From Kitasatospora phosalacinea (GTDB lineage Bacteria; Actinomycetota; Actinomycetes; Streptomycetales; Streptomycetaceae), in contig NZ_JNWZ01000027.1 of assembly GCF_000716545.1 (NCBI RefSeq), positions 13,046 through 77,045 of the forward strand: a stretch of DNA of 64,000 bases. The letters are read 5' to 3'. Below are positions 8,036 to 16,149 of this stretch, in pieces (the stretch's first letter is position 1; the number at the start of each line of letters is the position of its first letter). The notes under the pieces are model-generated. The model was not told where the DNA came from, did no database searches, and worked only from the letters and a program-made list of their open reading frames with translations. Position numbers and translations under genes: made by a program.

Positions 8036-8806
8036 ATGACGACTCCAACGACTTCGACGACCCCGACGACTCCGACGACCCCGCAGAAGACCGCTCTGGT
8101 CACCGGGGCGAACAAGGGCATCGGCAAGGAGACGGCGCGCCGGCTCGCGGCCCTCGGCATCACCGTGCTGATCGGCGCCCGCGACGCCGAGCGCGGCCGG
8201 GCGGCGGCCGAGGAACTCCGCGCGGACGGCGGCGACGTGCGGTTCGTACCGCTGGACGTCACCGACGAGATCTCGGTCCGGGCCGCCGCCGAGCGCATCG
8301 AGGCCGCCTTCGGCCGCCTCGACATCCTCGTGAACAACGCCGCGATCGCCTCCGGGCAGCAGAAGCCCAGCGAGACCCCCGCCGCCGCCCTCCGGCAGGT
8401 CTACGAGACCAACGTGTTCGGCGTCGTCGCGGTGACCCACGCCATGCTCCCCCTGCTGCGCCGCTCCGCCGCCGCGCGCATCGTCAACATGTCCAGCGAG
8501 CTCGGCTCCGTGAGCCACCTGGCCGACCCGGGCAGCCCGTGGTCCTCCTACTCCTCGGCCCTCCTCCCCTACTGCACCTCGAAGAGCGCGCTGAACGCGA
8601 TCACCGTGCTCTACGCCAACGAACTGCGCGCCGAAGGGATCCTGGTCAACGCGGTGAGCCCCGGCTACTGCGCGACCGACCTCAACCGCCACAGCGGGCC
8701 CCGCACGCCGGCGGAGGGCGCGGCCGTCGCGGTCGACCTGGCGACGGCGGGCGAGGACGGCCCGACGGGCACCCTCCGGTCCGAGGACGGCCCGATTCCC
8801 TGGTGA
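8036..8806 (+). CDS. SDR family NAD(P)-dependent oxidoreductase
   Basis: A 256-residue classical SDR. The cofactor motif is TGANKGIG, the NNAA motif is NNAAIAS, the catalytic Ser lies in NMSSELG, and YCTSKSA gives the YxxxK pair. PGYCATDLN follows, as in carbonyl reductase-like SDRs. The N-terminus is a run of about 16 Thr/Pro residues (TTPTTSTTPTTPTTP) coded by a repeated ACGACnCCG pattern. This looks like a replication-slippage extension before the domain. It is probably the target of the divergent LysR gene. Confidence 0.9.
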   Translation: MTTPTTSTTPTTPTTPQKTALVTGANKGIGKETARRLAALGITVLIGARDAERGRAAAEELRADGGDVRFVPLDVTDEISVRAAAERIEAAFGRLDILVNNAAIASGQQKPSETPAAALRQVYETNVFGVVAVTHAMLPLLRRSAAARIVNMSSELGSVSHLADPGSPWSSYSSALLPYCTSKSALNAITVLYANELRAEGILVNAVSPGYCATDLNRHSGPRTPAEGAAVAVDLATAGEDGPTGTLRSEDGPIPW

Positions 8807-8889
8807 GGCCGGGACCGCGCCGGCCCCGTCGGCGCCCCCGTGCCCCGACGGCGGCGGCATCCCGCCCGGGGTGCCGGTTCCGGTGGCGG

Positions 8890-9720
8890 CTACGCTGCCG
8901 AGCCCGGCAGCACGGCGAGGAGCCGTTCGGTGGCGGTGTGCAGGCGCCGGGCGGCGGCGGGGGCGAAGGCCGGGGTGTCGGTGGGGACGCGGCGGCCCTC
9001 CAGGACGGCGGTGAGGCCGGGGGCGGGGGCGTCGAGGTGGGGGAGGATCTGGGCGACGGCCTCGGTGACCGGTTTGCCCTGGACGCGCAGCCGGTCGACG
9101 TGCGCGGCGGTGGCGGGGTCGTACTCGCCGGCGAAGCTGGTGGCGACCACCCCGGGGTGGTTGACGACCTGGGGCACGTCGGGGTGCAGGTGGGCGAGGC
9201 GGGCGGCGAGCAGGTCGCACAGGGCGCCGCCGTGGCCGAGCGCACCGGTGCCGGGGTAGTCGCGGCGGAGCTGGAGGTCGTCCCAGCGGACGGGGCCGGT
9301 CAGCCCGGCACCGCCGAAGTTGAGCACCACGGGGCTCGCGGAGCGCCGCAGTCGGGGCAGCAGGCCGTGCGAGAGCAGGTAGCGGCTGAGGTAGAAGAGG
9401 GCGAAGTTGCTCTCCAGGCCGTCGGCGGTCTCGGCCCGGGTGGAGCGGTGGTAGCGGGCGCCCAGGACGAGGACGTCCACCGCCGGGTGGTGGTCGGCGA
9501 CGTGCGCGATCAGGCGGCGGTTCTCGGCGACCAGGCTCAGGTCGGCGGCGAGGAAGTGGGCCCGTCCGCCCGCGCCGCGCCGGTCGGCTTCGGCCCGGAA
9601 CGCCTCGCCCTTGGCCGGGTTGGTGCCGACCACCAGGACGTGGTGCCCGCGTTCCAGGTAGACGGTGGCGAGGGCGCGGCCGATGCCGTCCGTCCCGCCC
9701 GTGATCACTGCTGTGCCCAT
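8890..9720 (-). CDS. SDR family oxidoreductase
   Basis: A 276-residue SDR. AVITGGTDGIGRALA is the Rossmann motif, and VLVLGARYH replaces the NNAG segment. The Tyr of the catalytic YxxxK is not evident: RRDYPGTGALGHGGAL occupies the place, where a Tyr is followed by no lysine four residues on. It resembles the protochlorophyllide reductase/retinol dehydrogenase-like subgroup in length, but with an altered active site. It is divergent from the MarR-type gene, with a perfect palindrome between them that probably controls both. It could be a non-classical reductase or a binding protein; activity is uncertain. Confidence 0.82.
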   Translation of the reverse strand: MGTAVITGGTDGIGRALATVYLERGHHVLVVGTNPAKGEAFRAEADRRGAGGRAHFLAADLSLVAENRRLIAHVADHHPAVDVLVLGARYHRSTRAETADGLESNFALFYLSRYLLSHGLLPRLRRSASPVVLNFGGAGLTGPVRWDDLQLRRDYPGTGALGHGGALCDLLAARLAHLHPDVPQVVNHPGVVATSFAGEYDPATAAHVDRLRVQGKPVTEAVAQILPHLDAPAPGLTAVLEGRRVPTDTPAFAPAAARRLHTATERLLAVLPGSAA

Positions 9721-9740
9721 GGTCCGTTCCCCTCCCCGAC

Positions 9741-9768
9741 CGAATGCTTTGACACATCAAAGCATTCG
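9741..9768. promoter_or_regulatory. Palindromic MarR-type operator
   Basis: A perfect 12-bp inverted repeat, CGAATGCTTTGA and TCAAAGCATTCG, with a 4-nt centre (CACA), lies between the divergent SDR gene (start 9720) and the MarR gene (start 9853). A TTGACA -35-like hexamer lies inside the repeat, so bound protein would block promoter access. It is AT-richer than its surroundings, which supports a selected site. Confidence 0.8.
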
Positions 9769-9852
9769 CCGCACCGGAGGGCAACTTCCCTTCGCACGGG
9801 ACGAGTTACCGACCCGTCAGAGGGAGCCGACCCGGCCCGGTACGCTGGTCGG

Positions 9853-10356
9853 GTGACCGCGACCCCCACCCCACCGTCCACCGCCGCGCCGGAGCTGGCG
9901 CGGCTGGAGCTGGCGCTGTCCGCACTGGTCCGGTGGAGCGAGAGCAAGCACGTCCGCGCCGAGGTGGCCCGCCTGGCCGGGTACGACATGCCGTCCAGCG
10001 CACTGCGGCTACTGGAGCACTTCGAGGCGGCGGGCCCGATGCGGGTCTCCGACATCGCCGAGTGCCTGCGCATCGACATCTCGACGGCCTCCCTGCAGTT
10101 GCGCCGGCTGCGCGCCGACGCGCTGGTCGTCCGCCGCACCGATCCGGCGGACGGGCGCTCCGGCGTCATCGCGATCACCGCGGAGGGCCGCCGGGTGCTG
10201 GCGAAGGTCCGGGCCGCCCGCTGCGAGCTGCTCGCCGTGGCGTTCGGCGCCACACCGCCCGACCAACTCGCCCGCGCGGCCGACGTGTTGGGCCTGGTCC
10301 AGGAGCACATGCTCGCGGCCTCCCCCGTCCTCGACCGCGCGGCGGAGGCGAAGTGA
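9853..10356 (+). CDS. MarR-family transcriptional regulator
   Basis: A 167-residue winged-helix regulator. The helix-turn-helix region is MRVSDIAECLRIDISTASLQLRRL, followed by the wing VVRRTDPADGRSGVIAIT with the DxR signature of MarR proteins. The start is GTG 9853, preceded by TACGCT at 9841-9846 with 6 nt between, so the mRNA is probably leaderless. It probably represses itself and the divergent SDR through the palindrome at 9741-9768. The hydrolase gene follows with a GTGA overlap. Confidence 0.92.
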   Translation: MTATPTPPSTAAPELARLELALSALVRWSESKHVRAEVARLAGYDMPSSALRLLEHFEAAGPMRVSDIAECLRIDISTASLQLRRLRADALVVRRTDPADGRSGVIAITAEGRRVLAKVRAARCELLAVAFGATPPDQLARAADVLGLVQEHMLAASPVLDRAAEAK

Positions 10357-11141
10357 CCTCCCGCCGGCCCGCCCCGGGCCTGTCCGTGTTCGGCCCGGAC
10401 ACCGCTCCCCCGCTGGTCCTGGTGCACGGCATCCGGCTGTCCGCCGCCATGTGGCGCCCGCACGCCCGCCGCCTCGCCCCCGAGTTCCGGGTCAGCACCC
10501 CCGACCTGCCCTGCCACGGCGCCCTCACCGACCGCCCGTTCACCCTGGACGCGGCCGTCGCCACCGTCCGCCTGGCCGTCCGGGAGGCGTACGAGGCGAC
10601 CGGGCGGCGCCCCCTGCTGGTCGGCCTCTCCCTCGGCGGGTACGTCTCGCTCGCCCACGCCGCCCGCCACCCCGAGGACCTCGCCGCGCTCCTGCTGCAC
10701 GGCTGCACCGCCCGCACCACCGGCCGCCGGGCCGCCGCGTACGCCGCCGCCGGACGGCTGAACGACCGCATGGGGTACGAGCGTTCGGCCCGCTTCCAGG
10801 CCTGGGCGATGCGCCGGATGCTCCCGCCGGAGTCCGCCGAGGCGGTCCTCGCCGGGGGCTTCCACCTGCCCGCGCTCACCGAGGGCGTCGCCGAGCTGCG
10901 CCGCCACGACTTCCTCGCCCTGGCCGGCCGGCTGACCACGCCCACGCTGTTCCTCAACGGCGGCTCCGACCTGCCGTTCCGGGCCGACGAACGCCGCTTC
11001 CTGGCCGCCGTCCGGGCCGCCGGCACCCCGGCCCGGCTCTTCCACACCCCCGGCGGCCACCTGCTCAGCCTCACCGACCCGGACCGCTTCGCCGCCCTGC
11101 TGCGCCGCGCCCACCGCCAACTGCTCCCGACGGCCGGCTGA
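10353..11141 (+). CDS. Alpha/beta-fold hydrolase
   Basis: A 262-residue alpha/beta hydrolase. LVLVHGIRLSA is the oxyanion HG motif, GLSLGG the nucleophile elbow (GxSxG), and DLPF and GGHLLS near the C-terminus supply the acid and catalytic His. The GTG start overlaps the TGA of the MarR gene (GTGA), so translation is coupled. The size and HG motif suit small esterases or C-C hydrolases. With MarR and the SDR it may form a ligand-detoxifying module. Confidence 0.88.
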   Translation: MTSRRPAPGLSVFGPDTAPPLVLVHGIRLSAAMWRPHARRLAPEFRVSTPDLPCHGALTDRPFTLDAAVATVRLAVREAYEATGRRPLLVGLSLGGYVSLAHAARHPEDLAALLLHGCTARTTGRRAAAYAAAGRLNDRMGYERSARFQAWAMRRMLPPESAEAVLAGGFHLPALTEGVAELRRHDFLALAGRLTTPTLFLNGGSDLPFRADERRFLAAVRAAGTPARLFHTPGGHLLSLTDPDRFAALLRRAHRQLLPTAG

Positions 11142-11145
11142 CCGC

Positions 11146-11679
11146 TCAGCCGCGCAGCCGGTACACCACCGCGCGCCGCCCCGGGCCGGACGGCACGCTC
11201 GGATCGAGGAAGTCCGCCGCCGGGTCGTGCGCCATGCCCAGCCGCCGCGCGACGGCCCGCGAGGGCGCGTTGTCCTCGGCGATCACCGCCAGGATCTCTG
11301 GCAGCCCCAACTCCTCGAACCCGTACCGGAGTACGGCCCGCCCCGCCTCGGTGGCGTACCCGTGCCCCCAGGAGTCGCGGTGCAGCCGCCAACCGGCCTC
11401 GACCCCGTCGAAGGGCATCTCCTCGTCCACCGGGTCCAGCCCGGCGAAGCCCAGGAACCTCCGCTCGGAACGGAGTTCGACCGCCCACCAGCCCCAGCCG
11501 CGCTCCGCCAGCTCCGCCCGGAACCGCTCCAGCGAAGCGGCGGCCTGCGCCGCGTCGAGCAGCGTCCCGAAGTACCGGCGCACCTCCGGATCGGTGTTGA
11601 GCTCCGCCCAGCGCTCCAGGTCGGTGTCCCGCCACTGGCGCAACAGCAGCCTGGACGTCGTCAGTTCGGCGACCGTCAT
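11146..11679 (-). CDS. GNAT family N-acetyltransferase (RimJ/RimL type)
   Basis: A 177-residue acetyltransferase. LTTSRLLLRQWRDTDLERWAEL is the usual RimJ/RimL-like start, GWRLHRDSWGHGYATEAGRAVLRYGFEELGL holds the acetyl-CoA site, and NAPSRAVARRLGM is the conserved C-terminal helix. The start codon overlaps the stop of a 65-codon ORF by 4 nt (ATGA). That ORF is in turn coupled to the nucleotidyltransferase gene. Confidence 0.92.
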   Translation of the reverse strand: MTVAELTTSRLLLRQWRDTDLERWAELNTDPEVRRYFGTLLDAAQAAASLERFRAELAERGWGWWAVELRSERRFLGFAGLDPVDEEMPFDGVEAGWRLHRDSWGHGYATEAGRAVLRYGFEELGLPEILAVIAEDNAPSRAVARRLGMAHDPAADFLDPSVPSGPGRRAVVYRLRG

Positions 11680-11873
11680 GGCCGCACGCTCCTTCCCGGT
11701 CGCAACCGCACGGTTCGGTCTCCGACGGACAGCAGCCGACCGCCGGGCGTGGCCGTGCGGTCGGCGAGGGTCCGGCCCGGCTGCCGGACGGCCTCCCGCT
11801 GCCCGTACGGGCTGCGCAGCGGCCGGGCCCGGCGGTGCGGGCGCTCCGGGTACGGCTCGATCCCGGTGCCCAT
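11676..11873 (-). CDS. Small Arg/Pro-rich ORF coupled to both neighbours
   Basis: A 65-residue ORF beginning MGTGIEPYPERPHRR. Its ATG overlaps the stop of the nucleotidyltransferase (TGATG) and its TGA overlaps the GNAT start (ATGA). Third codon positions are almost all G or C for the first 50 codons, then relax. The double coupling and codon bias favour a real protein. The composition (many Arg and Pro, no domain recognised) leaves room for chance. No function can be given. Confidence 0.55.
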   Translation of the reverse strand: MGTGIEPYPERPHRRARPLRSPYGQREAVRQPGRTLADRTATPGGRLLSVGDRTVRLRPGRSVRP

Positions 11874-12733
11874 CAGCCGCGCCCCGCCCCGGCCAGCACC
11901 TCGGCGGTCAGGGCGTCCGCCGAGTCCAGCGCGGCGGCCAGGCTCACCGGGTCGGTGCCGGCGAACCGGAACAGCTCCTGGGCGCGCCGTTCGAACTCCG
12001 GTGGCGCGCAGGGCAGTCGTCCGGCCGAGGCGATCGCCCCCTTCTCGTTGACCACCCACCGCCCGGCCCGCGCGTGCAGCGCGTGCACCAGCAGGCCGAC
12101 GGCCCGGAACAGGCACCCGGCGACGTGGGCGGCGTCCCCGCGCTTGGCGCCCTTGCGCGCGTTGGCCAGCGCGAACGGCGCCTCCCAGGCGGCGTCCGCC
12201 TCCAGCGTCCGCCTCAACTCCTCCGGGAACTGCGCGACTTCGGCCCGCAGCGCGGTCAGCTCCCCGGCCGGGTCGGCCAGCACTCGGGCGAGCGCGAGTT
12301 CACCGAGGTAGGAGTAGGAGGGCACGCCGTACGGGTGCCCGGGCTGTTGGCCGCTCTCGTACCGGCCGCGGCGGGCCTCGGCGGCGTAGTGGCGCACCCG
12401 CTCCACGTCCCGGTACAGCCAGTCGACCCGGGCGGGGCCGATGTCCAGCCAGGCGCCGCCGTCCACCCAGGGGCCCCAGCCGCCGGGTTCGGTGACCTCG
12501 ACCGGGCTGCCGCACAGGTCGGCGGCCAGCTCGCGCAGGGCGCCGGTGTCGAGCTCGCCGGGGCGGTAGTAGAGGCCGAGGTCGTAGTCGGACCCGGGAG
12601 CGTGCGCGCCGCGCGCCCGGCTGCCGCCCAGGCAGACCCCGACGATCCCGCCCACCCGGGCCAGCCGCCCCGCCATCCGGCCGAGTTCGGCCTCACCCAG
12701 CTCCGCCGCCGCACCACCGCTGTCCTCAGTCAT
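11873..12733 (-). CDS. Nucleotidyltransferase domain protein
   Basis: A 286-residue protein of the DNA polymerase beta-like nucleotidyltransferase fold. It has GGSRARG (36-42) and the metal-binding Asp pair SDYDLG (D49, D51), the GSx10DxD pattern of the family. Helical residues after about 150 resemble the C-terminal substrate domain of aminoglycoside nucleotidyltransferase-like proteins. A separate function in tRNA or drug modification cannot be told apart by eye. The start is the ATG at 12733; the frame is open further upstream without a better start. It is first in a coupled three-gene operon. Confidence 0.85.
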   Translation of the reverse strand: MTEDSGGAAAELGEAELGRMAGRLARVGGIVGVCLGGSRARGAHAPGSDYDLGLYYRPGELDTGALRELAADLCGSPVEVTEPGGWGPWVDGGAWLDIGPARVDWLYRDVERVRHYAAEARRGRYESGQQPGHPYGVPSYSYLGELALARVLADPAGELTALRAEVAQFPEELRRTLEADAAWEAPFALANARKGAKRGDAAHVAGCLFRAVGLLVHALHARAGRWVVNEKGAIASAGRLPCAPPEFERRAQELFRFAGTDPVSLAAALDSADALTAEVLAGAGRG

Positions 12734-12822
12734 CACCCGCCACGATGCCGCACCGCGCCGCCCGCCGCCAGGCATTTCCCGCCGGACGCCCCGCGACGCC
12801 CGGACACGAAGACGCGAAGACG

Positions 12823-12854
12823 CGCGGTGGGGGCGCCGCACCGCCCCCACCGCG
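12823..12854. terminator. Hairpin in gene-free stretch
   Basis: A 13-bp GC stem (12823-12835 with 12842-12854) and 6-nt loop, between the nucleotidyltransferase start and the xylanase end. It could stop read-through from the xylanase. Confidence 0.6.
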
Positions 12855-12935
12855 CCGCCGGCCGCCACCCGCGAGGCGGCCGGCTCGGGGCCGGGCGGTT
12901 CCCGGCCGCACCCGTGGCGCGGCCCCGGTCCCGCC

Positions 12936-12962
12936 CGGCCCCGGTTCAACCGACCGGGGCCG
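12936..12962 (-). terminator. Terminator after the xylanase gene
   Basis: A 9-bp stem, CGGCCCCGG with CCGGGGCCG, and 9-nt loop. It lies 26 nt past the xylanase stop on the minus strand. Confidence 0.7.
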
Positions 12963-12987
12963 CCCGCCCCGGGTCAGTCGGTCCGGA

Positions 12988-14436
12988 TCAACCCGCCGCG
13001 CAGGCCACCCCGTTGAGGGTGAAGCCGCTCGCGGCGGCCGCGTTGCCGGTGTGGTTGGCCTGGAAGCCGAAGGTGGTGGAGCCCCCGGCCGGGATCGCCG
13101 CGTTGTACGACAGGTTGCTCGCGCCGACCTGGCCGGTGGCCGGGCTGACGGTCGCGTTCCAGGCGTTGGTGACGCTCTGCCCGCCGGGCAGCGCGAAGGC
13201 CAGCGTCCAGCCGTTCACGGCGCTGCCGCCGGTGTTGGTGATCGTCACGTTCTCGGTCAGCCCGGTGTTCCAGGCGCTGACCTGGGTGCTGACCTTGCAC
13301 GCCGCGCCGGTCGGCGGCACCGACGGCGAGGCGGACGAGGACGGCGAGGCGGAGACCGACGGGGACGGCGAGGAGGAGCCGCCGAGCGCGGTCACCACCG
13401 CGTTGTACGCGGCCTTCGGCTGGTAGTTGTCGTCGTACATGGTGGCCGCGCCGTAGCCGGAGAAGAAGTCCGGGATCCAGGAGTCCGGGTCGCCGACGCC
13501 CCACTGCGAGACGCCCACGCAACCGGTCACCGCCAGGCAGGAGTTGACCACGTAGGCGTAGTCGGTGGCCTGCTGGGCGAGGTTGGCGGCGCTGGCCGGG
13601 ACGGGCATCCGGTCGTCCAGCTCGGTGATGGCGACGTTCACGCCGAGCGCGGTGAAGCGCTGGATGTTGGCCTTCAGGCTGCTGGGCACCTGGCCGACGA
13701 TGAAGTGGCTCTCGAAGCCGACGCCGTCGATCGGCACGCCCTGCTGCTTGAGCGAGGACACCAGCTGGTACATGGCGTCGCTCTTCGCGCCCAGGCCCTC
13801 GATGTTGTAGTCGTTCAGGTAGAGCTTGGCGTTCGGGTCGGCGGCGCGCGCGGTGCGCAGCGCGTCGGCGATGTAGCCGGAGCCCATCGCGTTGGTGAAG
13901 GCGTCGGTGCGCAGCGTGCCGTCCTCGTTGAACGGCTCGTTGACGACGTCCCAGGAGTAGACCTGGCCCTTGTAGTGGGTGGCCTCGGTGGTGATGTGGT
14001 TCTCCATCGCGGCCTTCACCTGGCTGGTGGGCAGGCTGCTGACCCAGTTGGGCAGCTGGCTGTGCCAGACCAGGGTGTGGCCGCGCACCCGCATGCTGTG
14101 GGCCTTGGCGAAGGAGACGATCTGGTCGCCGGGGCCGAAGTTGAAGTTCCCGGCGGAGGGTTCGGTGGTGTCCCACTTCATCTCGTTGCCGGGGGTGACC
14201 ACGTCGAACTGGGTGCCCGCGATGGCGGTGATGGTGGAGCTGTTCAGGTTGGACTGGGTCAGGGCGGTGCCGAAGTAGCTGCCCTTGGCCTCGGCCAGGT
14301 CGCGCAGGGTGGTGCCGGCCGCGCCGGCCGGGCCGCTGCCGACGGTGGCGGCGGCCAGCAGTCCGCCGGCGGCGGCGAGGGCGAGCGCCGCGAGGGCGCG
14401 CCCGGGCCGGTGTGCTGCCCGCAACTGTACAGCCAT
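12988..14436 (-). CDS. Secreted GH10 endo-beta-1,4-xylanase with C-terminal CBM2
   Basis: A 482-residue enzyme that cleaves internal xylan bonds. A signal peptide (about 1-40, with Ala-rich core ending PAGAAG) is followed by the GH10 TIM barrel (about 42-355). WDVVNEP carries acid/base E167 and ITELDDR nucleophile E272; GHTLVWH is a further family motif. A Ser/Pro linker leads to a family 2 carbohydrate-binding module (about 375-482) with flanking cysteines. The ATG at 14436 has GGAAGGA upstream. CGAAATTTTCG at 14534-14544 in its promoter region matches the palindrome known upstream of streptomycete xylanase genes. It is likely secreted by Sec and induced by xylan breakdown products. Confidence 0.96.
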   Translation of the reverse strand: MAVQLRAAHRPGRALAALALAAAGGLLAAATVGSGPAGAAGTTLRDLAEAKGSYFGTALTQSNLNSSTITAIAGTQFDVVTPGNEMKWDTTEPSAGNFNFGPGDQIVSFAKAHSMRVRGHTLVWHSQLPNWVSSLPTSQVKAAMENHITTEATHYKGQVYSWDVVNEPFNEDGTLRTDAFTNAMGSGYIADALRTARAADPNAKLYLNDYNIEGLGAKSDAMYQLVSSLKQQGVPIDGVGFESHFIVGQVPSSLKANIQRFTALGVNVAITELDDRMPVPASAANLAQQATDYAYVVNSCLAVTGCVGVSQWGVGDPDSWIPDFFSGYGAATMYDDNYQPKAAYNAVVTALGGSSSPSPSVSASPSSSASPSVPPTGAACKVSTQVSAWNTGLTENVTITNTGGSAVNGWTLAFALPGGQSVTNAWNATVSPATGQVGASNLSYNAAIPAGGSTTFGFQANHTGNAAAASGFTLNGVACAAG

Positions 14437-14533
14437 GGTGGGTCCTTCCGGGGTGGGTGGGGTGCACGGACCGTACGGCGGCCCGCGCGGCCCCGGCAAC
14501 GGAGCGCCGGGCCGTCCGCCACCGGGCGAACTC

Positions 14534-14544
14534 CGAAATTTTCG
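14534..14544. promoter_or_regulatory. Xylanase-type operator (CGAAA-N-TTTCG)
   Basis: CGAAATTTTCG is a perfect palindrome about a single central base, 98 nt upstream of the xylanase start. The same pattern is reported upstream of xylanase genes in streptomycetes as a repressor site. Two GTTCGAC/CTTCGAC repeats follow closely on the upstream side. Confidence 0.75.
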
Positions 14545-14677
14545 ACGGGCGTTCGACTGTCCTTCGACGCCCACCGCCCCGACCTGCGGAGGGATCCCGA
14601 AACGGCGCGGCGGCCGTGGACCCGGCACCCCGGGTCCGCGACCGCCCCGATCCGGTTCGCGGGCAAGAAAGTTACAG

Positions 14678-15196
14678 CTACCGCACGTCAGCGCCCTGCA
14701 CGGCGGCGGCGGGGACCGCGACGGGGGCGAGTTCCTTGCCCATGCAGATGCTCTGCTCGTGGTCCTTGTAGTAGCCGAACTTGCGGATCTCGGCGTAGCC
14801 CTCGGAGGCGTAGAGCGCGATCGCCTCGGGCTGCAGGGTGCCGGTCTCCAGCACCAGCCGGGTGCGGCCGGCCGCGACGGCGGCGGCCTCCAGGTGGCGC
14901 AGCACGGCACGGGCGTAGCCCCTGCCGCGGGCCTCGGGGACGACGTACATCCGCTTGAGCTCGGCGTCGCCGTCGCGCAGCCCGTCCGCGTCCCGCTCCT
15001 TGGCGCGCCACCCGCCGCAGGCCACCGGCCGGCCGTCCTGGTAGCCGATCACGAACAGCCCGGCGGGCGGGTCGAAGTGGTCGGTGTGGATGGCGGTCTG
15101 GTCGCCGTCGCCGTACCTGCGGACGTACTCCTGCTGGACGTCGGCGGCGAGCTGCTGGGCGTCGGGGTGTCCGAAGCCGGTGGTGCGGATCTCCAT
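14678..15196 (-). CDS. GNAT family N-acetyltransferase
   Basis: A 172-residue GNAT protein. ELKRMYVVPEARGRGYARAVLRHLE is the acetyl-CoA-binding region with RGRGYA as pyrophosphate loop, and LETGTLQPEAIALYASEGY is the conserved C-terminal part. It is similar to acetyltransferases for small amines. The start is the ATG at 15196. It lies downstream of the ankyrin-repeat gene, with a strong terminator between, so it probably has its own promoter. Confidence 0.92.
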   Translation of the reverse strand: MEIRTTGFGHPDAQQLAADVQQEYVRRYGDGDQTAIHTDHFDPPAGLFVIGYQDGRPVACGGWRAKERDADGLRDGDAELKRMYVVPEARGRGYARAVLRHLEAAAVAAGRTRLVLETGTLQPEAIALYASEGYAEIRKFGYYKDHEQSICMGKELAPVAVPAAAVQGADVR

Positions 15197-15221
15197 GGCG
15201 CCCAGGTTACGGTCCCGCCCC

Positions 15222-15265
15222 CCGGCCCCCGGAGCGGACCCCGCGCGACCCGCTCCGGGGGCCGG
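15222..15265 (-). terminator. Strong terminator after the ankyrin-repeat gene
   Basis: A perfect 16-bp stem (15222-15237 with 15250-15265) with a 12-nt loop, located 38 nt beyond the ankyrin-protein stop on the minus strand and upstream of the GNAT start. Confidence 0.85.
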
Positions 15266-15303
15266 CCCGCGCCTGTCTCGCGCCCGCCTGGCCTGGGCCC
15301 GTC

Positions 15304-15723
15304 TCAGGCCCGGGTGAGGCGGGCCACCAGGTCGTCCTTGCCGAACATCCGGGCCGCGTCCAGCGCGGAGGGCGTCCCGGCCAGCGGGTCGGCGCCGTGG
15401 GCGAGCAGGGCCTCGACGACCTCGGTGGCGCCCTTGAAGACGGCGCCGGCCAGCGGCGTCTGCCCCCGGTCGTTGGCCCGGTCGGCTTCGGCACCGCGCT
15501 CCAGCAGCGCGGTGACGGCGGCGGCGTGGCCGTGGTAGGCGGCGAGCATCAGCAGGGTGTCGCCGCGGTCGTTGGTCAGGTCGGCGGGGGTGCCCGCGTC
15601 GAGGTACGCGGCGAGCAGCGCGGCGTCGCCGGTGCGGGCGGCGTCGAAGAGCCGCCCGGCCAGCGCGATCACCTCCTCGTCCGGCCGCGGGGCGGAGTCG
15701 GTCTGCCGGGTGGGGTCGGTCAT
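15304..15723 (-). CDS. Ankyrin-repeat protein
   Basis: A 139-residue protein with three ankyrin-like repeats: DAARTGDAALLAAYLDAG, DTLLMLAAYHGHAAAVTALLERGA and TPLAGAVFKGATEVVEALLAHGAD. It is cytoplasmic and presumably mediates protein-protein contacts. The start is ATG 15723 with GGAAGGCGG about 9 nt upstream; the frame is open to 15756 without a better start. The partner is unknown. Confidence 0.88.
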   Translation of the reverse strand: MTDPTRQTDSAPRPDEEVIALAGRLFDAARTGDAALLAAYLDAGTPADLTNDRGDTLLMLAAYHGHAAAVTALLERGAEADRANDRGQTPLAGAVFKGATEVVEALLAHGADPLAGTPSALDAARMFGKDDLVARLTRA

Positions 15724-15800
15724 CGGGGTGTTCCGCCTTCCGGTGGGCGGCCGCACAGGGCCGCCGGTCTCGTCCTGGTCGTGTCACCGCGAACGCTAGC

Positions 15801-15887
15801 GGACGCCCCCGCGGCCCCGCCCGGACGCCCCCGCGGCACCGCCCGGACGCCCCCGGGGCCCCGCCCGGACGTGCCGCGACCCGGCCC
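15801..15887. repeat. Three tandem copies of a 22-nt unit plus a degenerate fourth
   Basis: Units of 22 nt (GGACGCCCCCGCGG-type) at 15801-15822, 15823-15844 and 15845-15866 differ by only one or two bases. A degraded copy runs to about 15887. They lie in the 426-nt gene-free stretch 15724-16149, in which I see no gene. The rest of that stretch holds a possible promoter for the small membrane protein. Confidence 0.7.
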
Positions 15888-16090
15888 GGGCGCCCCGCGG
15901 CGCCGCCGTTCGGGCGAATTCCGGGTGCGCGGGGCACGGGCGCGCCCGGCGCGGGGACGCCTGACCGCGCCGGTGCGGTCCACTGGCCCTGTGCACCGGC
16001 GACCGGCGTCCCGCACCCCGGACGTATACCGCCGATCCGGGTGTCCGGGTGAGATCCACCCGTTTGCCGCACCTCATCATCTATTACTTC

Positions 16091-16119
16091 TTGTCACCAT
16101 TGAGGCACTTTCCGTAACA
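16091..16119 (+). promoter_or_regulatory. Possible promoter for the small membrane protein
   Basis: TTGTCA (16091-16096), a 17-nt spacer and GTAACA (16114-16119), about 30 nt upstream of the GTG start at 16150. The -10 is poor, so this is only a candidate. Confidence 0.3.
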
Positions 16120-16149
16120 CCGTCCCCGCCCCTCGTGAGGAGCAATCCC

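Noticed and set aside
8826..8851. CCGTCGG/CCGACGG hairpin between two SDR genes
   Set aside because: Only 7 bp with a 12-nt loop; too weak to call a terminator in such GC-rich sequence.
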